Shown here: piece by piece, positions 57,951-64,000 of the stretch
Numbering within the stretch: position 1 is the stretch's first letter
How the letters are laid out: every line of letters starts with the position of its first letter
Assembly (NCBI GenBank): GCA_029891385.1
Contig: CM057230.1
Span: 34,923,402-34,987,401, forward strand
DNA: 64,000 nt
Source of the DNA: Erythroxylum novogranatense
Lineage: Eukaryota > Streptophyta > Magnoliopsida > Malpighiales > Erythroxylaceae
Reading direction: 5' to 3'
Translations under genes and position numbers: made by a program
Notes under the pieces: generated by a model
Told to the model about the DNA's origin: nothing
Databases searched by the model: none
Seen by the model: only the letters and a program-made list of their open reading frames with translations

Positions 57951-58974
57951 TAATTGACTAATTACTTAAAATGAGATGGAATTTAATTATTATAAAAGTC
58001 ACAGGTATGACTTAAGTATATTATTTATTAATAAAAAATAATAAATTGATTATTTAATTAAAATAAATTGACTTTTACTATTATAGCAGCCACTAACATG
58101 ACTTAAATGTCACACTGTGAAAAGATTTATTTTAAATTCTTAATTAAATAAAATTAATTAAAACATAATTCATAATAATGAATATATAATTAAATAATTG
58201 ATATATAAAAATCTTATTAATTAATTATTGATTATTAACACGTAATTATTACTTATGGTATTATTAATGCGTATGAAATATTTTTTCCCCATTTTAATTA
58301 CACATTCTTATAAAATCTTAAATGAATTTAATTACAACTATTTAGTAAATTAAAATATAATTTCATGTAATTAAAATAATATTATTTATTTCAAATATAA
58401 TTAACTAATTGATTTATCAAAATGATACTTGATTAATAATGGTAATTAGAATATAATAAATTAAATTATTTATTAAATTATAATAATTAGTTATTAATCA
58501 TTAACTGTTAGTCTTATTCAACTACAATTAATAATAATTAATTGATGTATATATATAGGAAAGTATCCCTTTATGAAAAGATCTAATTTTAGATCCTTAA
58601 TTAAATAAAATATAATTAGTTATAATCAATCTATAATTAAATAATTGGTTTAATTAAATCTTAATAATTAATTAGTTTATTTATGAAAATGTGATACTTG
58701 ATTAATAGTGGTAATTAGAATATAATAAATTAAATGATTTATTAAATTATACTTTATCATTAAATTTATTATTAATCATTAACTGTTAATCTTATTTAGT
58801 TATGATTAATAATGATTAATATATTATTAATTAATTAATGTATATATATAGGTATGTGGTCATACCTGTGACAATATTCACAAGCGTCACTACCATGTCG
58901 TGCAAGTTATTTTCTTTTTACAAGCGATTTACGCCTATATACTTTTATAACAATTTTATTACTTTATAAAATAA
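57951..58974 (-). repeat. Satellite array, reverse orientation
   Basis: It continues the block interrupted by LINE B, beginning with the target duplication. At 58549-58600 it includes a shortened monomer in which TATATATAGGAAAGT is followed within a few bases by TGAAAAGATCTAATTTTAG, as at 22612-22650. The reverse landmark appears near 58893. It ends near TATACTTTTATAACAATTTT, at almost the same monomer position as the LINE A insertion. Confidence 0.83.
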
Positions 58975-59022
58975 AAACTCGACGACAACACAGGCGATTG
59001 CGAGGAGAACAGACGGTGATCC

Positions 59023-60605
59023 ATGGTCGACATCTTGCCGGCGCCTCCACCGGAGGGAGTGCGCTCTTTCGCACAGGCGCTTACAGGCGCAAAGCCCTCA
59101 CCCAAGTTGCTTCTTCAGCCACAGCAATCTGAGGTCCACATCGCGTCTCGACCCAAGATGTACAAGGGAGAACCAACTTTCTTCCTTACCAAGGAGGAAG
59201 AGGCACAGCTCGCTGCTCCTTTTCATTTGGCGTTGGTTGGCAAATTTTCCAAGGGTCGGCCGAAGATGGATTTCCTGAGATCGTCTTTCGAAAGAATCGG
59301 GTTTAAGGGTAACTTTACCCTCGGCATGATTGATTTCCGCCACATTTTAATCTATTTTGATCTTGAGGAAGACTACCAACGTTGCTGGTTGCGAGCCATC
59401 TGGACGTTCGATAGTCATCTTATGCGCATGTTTAAGTGGTCGCCGGACTTTCACCCTGACCATGAATCCCTTGTTGTTCCGATCTGGGTCTCTTTCGAGG
59501 GTTTACCAATTCACTGCTTCCATGAAAATTACCTTCACTGGTTGGCAACTATGATCGGCGTTCCACTGAAAATTGATGTCCCAACCCTAAATCTCTCTCG
59601 ACCCTCGATTGTTAGGGTCTGTATTGAAGTTGATTTGTTGAAGGAGCTGCCGACTCGCTTGCGCCTGGGTACGGAAGAGCATGCCTATTTCCAATATGTG
59701 TTGTATGAAAACCTGCCTTCGTTCTGTCGTCACTATCGGAAGGTAGGTCATACAAAAACTGACTGTCGCCACAAACTGCGCAATCCTCCTCCCACTGCTG
59801 TAGCCATGGAATCAAAACTTCCTCCCGTTCAGGTTTGGAAGGCTAAGGAGCCCGCTGCTTCTAGCCTGTCTGTCCAAGATACGGATCCCCCTCACTCGCC
59901 CCCTCTGTTCCTCCTACTGCTTCGGTTCTTGAATCTGCAATGTCCGACGACCCTTCGCGCAAGCCACAAACTTCGGGCCTGAATGATGATGTTGCTACCG
60001 TCCCAATTTCATCATGCCTTCAAGTTTCCTCTCAATGTGCAATATTGTCTGAGATTGATAAGGCCACTGGCCATTCTGTTCGTTCTATACCATCTGTCCC
60101 CTAATCTAATGCAATCCTTGAAATCATTGATGATGGAGTGGTTAATACTGCTCCCGACTTTGTAACACCTTCTGCATTAACTGCCCCTGATTTTGTGCAT
60201 TCTGGAATATGCCCTGCTAATTCTGATGATGTCCTTGTTCAGCCTAATGCTACTACTAATACCCCACTTGCTTCGGAGGTTATACATGGGGACTCTGTTA
60301 ATGTGGCTTCCACTACTACAGACTTAACAGCACCACTTCAGAATTTTTCTGTTACTGTTGCGATTCCTCAGGTCATTCCTGAGGGTCTTATGCCCACTCA
60401 AGTTCAGGATGATTTCAGGCTTGGTACAACTTCTGGTCAACAGATTTTGGAAATTTCACGAATGGTTCAGTTTGAAGGCGAAACCACCCTACCGAAACAA
60501 GGTCGTCCTGTGGGTTCAAAAAATAAGAAAGTCACTTTTGATGCTGAATCTCTTCGCCGATCGGCGAGAGCTTCTAAGGCTACTTCTTCTGCTCCTCCCC
60601 CATGA
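59023..60605 (+). pseudogene. LINE C ORF1 (DUF4283), frameshifted
   Basis: From ATG 59023: MVDILPAPPPEGVRSFAQAL, MYKGEPTFFLTKEEEAQLAA, GKFSKGRPKMDFLRSSFERI, CWLRAIWTFDSHLMRMFKWS, PIWVSFEGLPIHCFHENY and LLKELPTRLRLGTEEHAYFQ, a full DUF4283 region. The knuckle reads CRHYRKVGHTKTDC: the second Cys is Tyr, so zinc binding is probably lost. A one-base deletion near 59890-59900 shifts the frame (stop at 59982), a TAA at 60102-60104 replaces a Gln codon, and the rest is open at 60138-60605, ending with VTFDAESLRRSARASKA. Its TGA overlaps the ORF2 ATG (ATGA at 60602-60605). Confidence 0.88.
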
Positions 60606-61516
60606 TTAGTAGCCTCATTTGGAATATACGTGGGGTGGGTAACACGGCCTCCCAACGTCGTCTTAAGTCTCTGACTGACATGCACAAATTATCTGTGATT
60701 TTTGTGATTGAACCTATGGTGCAACCTACTTTTTTGGATGGACTACTGAGGAAATTACATTTTACAACTGGCTTTGTTTCAGACACTAATAAAATCTGGG
60801 CTCTCTTTTCCAATGCTTATTCAGCTACGGTACTTAGTGGTACCGAACAGGTTATGCACTTGCAATTAACCCACGCTCATGTGCATACAGATTTTTATAT
60901 TTCTGTAGTCTATGCGAGGTCGACAAGACGGGACCGTCTTGCTTTGTGGTCTGAGTTAAGTGCCTTTCGTGCTACTCACGCTAATGTCTCGTGGTTATTG
61001 GGGGGAGATTTTAATGTCATCCGCAGTCTTGATGAGTATAGCAGTCTTGGATCTCCTGAGCTTGCCTCTATGGATGACTTTAATTCCTTCATAGCTTCTT
61101 GCAGCCTGTTGGAACTCCCCACGCAAGGTGCTGAATTTACTTGGGTAGGCACTAGATCCAATGGTCGTGTTATGAAGAAGTTGGATCGGACACTTGTCAC
61201 TACAGAGTGGGCTGATCTATTTCCGATTTCCTCTATTCACAACTTAAATCGAACGGGGTCAGATCATAGCCCCCTGTTGTGCCAATTTAACACGGAACAA
61301 ATTTCACGCCCACGCCTCTTTCGTTTCCAACGGATGTGGCTACGTCGCGATGATTTTCTCACTTTGGTACAATTGAATTGGGCTCAGCCCATTGACTGTC
61401 ATGGTATGTTACGGTTTTCACTCAAGCTTCGTCGCCTCAAATCTTGTTTACGGCTTTGGAATAAGGAGAAGTTTGGGGATGTCTTCCTTAATCTGAAATT
61501 GGCGGAGTCAGTGTGA
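60602..61516 (+). pseudogene. LINE C ORF2 endonuclease domain
   Basis: The open frame of 304 codons starts MISSLIWNIRGVGNTASQRR. It includes WLLGGDFNVIRSLDEYSS (GDFN), EFTWVGTRSNGRVMKKLDRT and NRTGSDHSPLLCQFNTEQ (SDH), and ends in the linker helix. A one-base deletion near 61511, seen by comparison with B (GAGTCAGTG against GAGTCAGCTG), shifts the frame. The endonuclease itself appears complete and gives the target nick in this family. Confidence 0.88.
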
Positions 61517-62589
61517 TGCAGCTGGAACGGGAATTTGAAGACTCTGGAACTAATGACGCTCTAATGAGGCTGAACAAATCTAAAGCTGAACTGTTACTAC
61601 GACTTAAAGAACATGAGGATTTTATGCTTCAAAAGTTGAGATGGAGGGTGATGCTAACACTGCATATTTTCATGCCTCCTTGGCAGAAAACCGAACGCGA
61701 TTGGGGATCCACAAAATTATAGATAGTACTGGGCAGTGGTTGACAGACCCGACACACATTGACCTTGAAGCGGTAAGATATTTTCAATCCCTCTTATCAC
61801 AGGACACACATTGACCTTGAAGCGGTAAGACCCGACACACATTATCATAATTGTTGGGACATCATCTGTTATGATCTCTTTGATGCCTGTACTGAATTTA
61901 TGTCCGGGATTCCAATTCCTCGTGCAGTAAGTAGTACGTTGATTACTCTTTTGCCGAAAAAGCTAAGTGTAAATTCTTTTTCCGACTTTCGACCAATCAG
62001 TCTCTGTACTTTTCTGAATAAAGTCTTCACGAAGATACTTACGGAACAGTTGAAACCTGTCCTACCCAAGTTGATCTCCCCGGAGCAGTCGGCTTTTTTA
62101 TCTGGGCGGGACATTGTGGACAATATTCTGATGGCTCAGGATTTATGTCAATTTCTTAACCACCCGGCTCGAGGTGGTAATATACTTCTCAAACTGGATA
62201 TGATGAAGGCTTTTGACCGTGTCTCTTGGTCATTTCTATCCCATCTATTGGCGGCTTTTGGTTTCATTGGTGGGCTTATCAGGCTGATTACTGGGATCCT
62301 TCAATCCAGCTGGTTCTCAATTTTGGTGAATGGCAGTCCAGTGGGTTTCTTCCAGTCATCCCGAGGCATCAAACAAGGAGATCCTTTGTCACCTTACTTA
62401 TTTATCTTGGTTTCGGAGGCTTTGGCTCGCTCTATGCACTCATATGTGATGCAAGGCAGGATATTGCCCTATGGTGTGCCTACTAGCTCGCCAGTTGTCT
62501 CTCATCTCTGCTTTGCTGATGATTTAATTTTCTTTATCCGGAGTGATAAACAAATACTAACTTCTTTAACCTCCCCTGTGCGATTATGA
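61513..62589 (+). pseudogene. LINE C ORF2 linker and reverse transcriptase, with rearranged deletion
   Basis: First comes a short linker frame (MQLEREFEDSGTNDALMRLN), a ~13-bp deletion near 61641, and then the rearrangement at 61751-61843, where a 28-bp and a 16-bp local copy replace roughly 200 bp that LINE B still has. The reverse transcriptase frame resumes by 61900 with FRPISLCTFLNKVFTKILTE, LLKLDMMKAFDRVSW, GIKQGDPLSPYLFILVSEAL and LCFADDLIFF. A further frameshift lies at about 62550-62600. Catalytic Asp residues remain, but the protein is not continuous. Confidence 0.87.
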
Positions 62590-62635
62590 AGCAGCCACGG
62601 GTCAAAAGGTTAACAAGCAAAAAAGTTGTTTCATA

Positions 62636-64000
62636 TTGCCAGAAGGTGTGTCTCATAATCATCGACGAGATGTTCTGCAGCTCCTACAAATGGGCCAAGG
62701 CTATTTCCCCTTGCAATACCTAGGCTGCAGATTATTTCGGGGCAGGAAGACAGAGCGTATGTTCACTCGTTTAGTTGAGGCAATTGAGAAACGAATTTGT
62801 AGTTGGAAGAACAAGTGGCTATCCCCTACAACTCGGATGATTTTAATTAAACATGTCTTATCCTCTATCCCACAAAACGTCTTCACTGCTATTAAACCTC
62901 CTAAATCCATCTTAAACAAAATGGAGGTCTTCCAACAGTTTCTATGGGGAAGCTATTTTGCAGATAATAAACGACATTGGCGTTCATGGGACCGCCTTTC
63001 TTTTCCGATGGATGAGAATGGGTTGGGCTTCTGCAAACTGGAGGATATTGTAGCAGCCTATTCGATTAAGTTATGGTGGAAGGTTAAAAACCAAGTGGGT
63101 CTTTGGGCTAAATTTGTTACCACCTTATCACCGACTACAAGACATAGAACGCATTGGCGGAGAATTGCCAAAGTAGATCGGCTTGCTCAGGACTATGAGT
63201 ATGTTTCCATCCATACTGGACTAGCGTCCTTCTGGACAGATAACTGGTCAAATCTTGGCACTTTTTCTTTGTTGGATCAAGTACATCAAGTTCATCTCCC
63301 ACTGCTCACTGTTCGAGATTTCTTTTCCCAGAGGGAAGAGTTGTTGGGCTGCATTATTCCCTTCTTGCAGCCTACTCATGCTGCATTTATATTTACCCAT
63401 TCCCAACAGTTTTCTTCTGGGCCTGATCGGCGAATTTGGAAACCATCTGTTACTGGAAAATTCAGCCTTTCCTCGACATATGAAATGGTAAGGTCCCGTA
63501 ACCCTGTCAATGTCTCTCTTCGTCCAGCTTGGAATAAGTTTCTGCCAAAGAAGATCTCTATTTTTGTGTGGCATCTCTATAACTCCCTTCTTCCTCTCCC
63601 GGAAACATTGAATATGTTGGGTTTCTTTCTAAATCCTTCGCAATGTAGTCTTTTGTTCCTTGGCAATGACGATTGCAAAGACTTATTTTATGAGTGTCCC
63701 ACGGCCAGAATGGTCTGGCGACATTTTGCAGCCCTGTTAGATCTTCATTTATCTTTCCCCCTGGCCTTTGGCTCTTTGTCCGGGAATGGTCTACTCTTGG
63801 TAGGGGGACAACTGCAAGACCCGTGATCATTTCGGTCATACCTTATTTCATCCTCTGGGAGCTGTGGAAAATGCGCAACCGGTGCATATATGAGGGTAAG
63901 TCCACAGCAGTCCCAACCTTGATCTTTTCGATTATGCAACATGTCTCCTCTATGGTGCGAGTTCATAAAATATTTCCAAAGGATAGACAGGAAATGATTA
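62636..64000 (+). pseudogene. LINE C ORF2 C-terminal part (truncated by window)
   Basis: The open frame to 63826 contains MGQGYFPLQYLGCRLFRGRK, MILIKHVLSSIPQNVFTAIK, ENGLGFCKLEDIVAAYSIKL, ASFWTDNWSNLGTFSLLDQV, RDFFSQREELLGCIIPFLQP and AWNKFLPKKISIFVWHLYNS. In the zinc region LNPSQCS is followed by a block of clustered changes (63645-63685) before DLFYECPTARMVW. A one-base deletion near 63757 shifts the frame; ILWELWKMRN appears in the next frame at about 63853. The RNase H domain would lie beyond the edge. Confidence 0.85.

Larger units (their letters stand above)
58975..64000 (+). mobile_element. L1-type LINE retrotransposon, copy C (continues beyond window)
   Basis: It runs in the opposite direction to copies A and B. 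The 5' end is near 58975: ACACAGGCGATTGCGAGGAG is shared with B and partly with A, and upstream sequence is satellite. ORF1 and ORF2 are collinear with the other copies up to the zinc-finger and RNase H area at the window edge, so its 3' end and target duplication are not visible. Several small deletions and one larger rearranged deletion disable it. Confidence 0.9.

Noticed and set aside
1..58974. Centromeric or telomeric identity of the satellite
   Set aside because: The array is long and nested with retroelements, but no telomere-type heptamers are visible and nothing in sequence alone shows centromere function.

Overview
The window looks like repeat-dense, heterochromatin-like DNA of a flowering plant, probably a eudicot. 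The evidence is plant-type retrotransposons primed by initiator tRNA-Met, L1-type LINEs with a DUF4283-like ORF1 and a C-terminal RNase H, and a BED/DUF659-type hAT transposase. I found no host protein gene, no tRNA or rRNA gene and no CRISPR array. I do not name a species.

The background is one very AT-rich tandem repeat with a basic period of about 900 bp. It fills 1-8414, 11797-20008, 22609-23600, 42543-50587 and 57951-58974. Monomers carry variants of the core GTCACGCCTGTGA, arranged as hairpins. The array changes direction at about 4945-5086, 13309 and 18857.

Transposable elements interrupt the array. (1) 8415-11796 is a Ty3/gypsy element (+) reduced by two internal deletions, with 5-bp target-site duplication CTTTT. 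(2) 20009-22608 is a truncated hAT element (-). (3) 23601-42542 is LINE copy A (-) with a 19-bp target duplication. Its ORF2 is split by Copia element 1 (25122-38206, duplication ATAAT), and the leader of that element holds Copia element 2 (31200-36215, duplication AATGT). This is a four-level nest: satellite, LINE, Copia 1, Copia 2. (4) 50588-57950 is LINE copy B (-), split by a 1,460-bp non-autonomous hAT element (51825-53284). (5) LINE copy C (+) starts near 58975 and runs off the right edge.

The three LINE copies are one family, so each shows where the others are broken. In all three, ORF1 and ORF2 overlap by the four bases ATGA. Copia 2 has two LTRs, a primer site, a gag and a purine tract, but no integrase, reverse transcriptase or RNase H; its LTRs are full of GTCGAC palindromes, and related palindromes fill the leader of Copia 1. 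The most interesting material is the hairpin-bearing satellite, the palindrome-rich Copia pair, the ATGA coupling, and the DNA-repair scars in the gypsy element and LINE C. All identities, divergences and boundaries were read by eye from the sequence.
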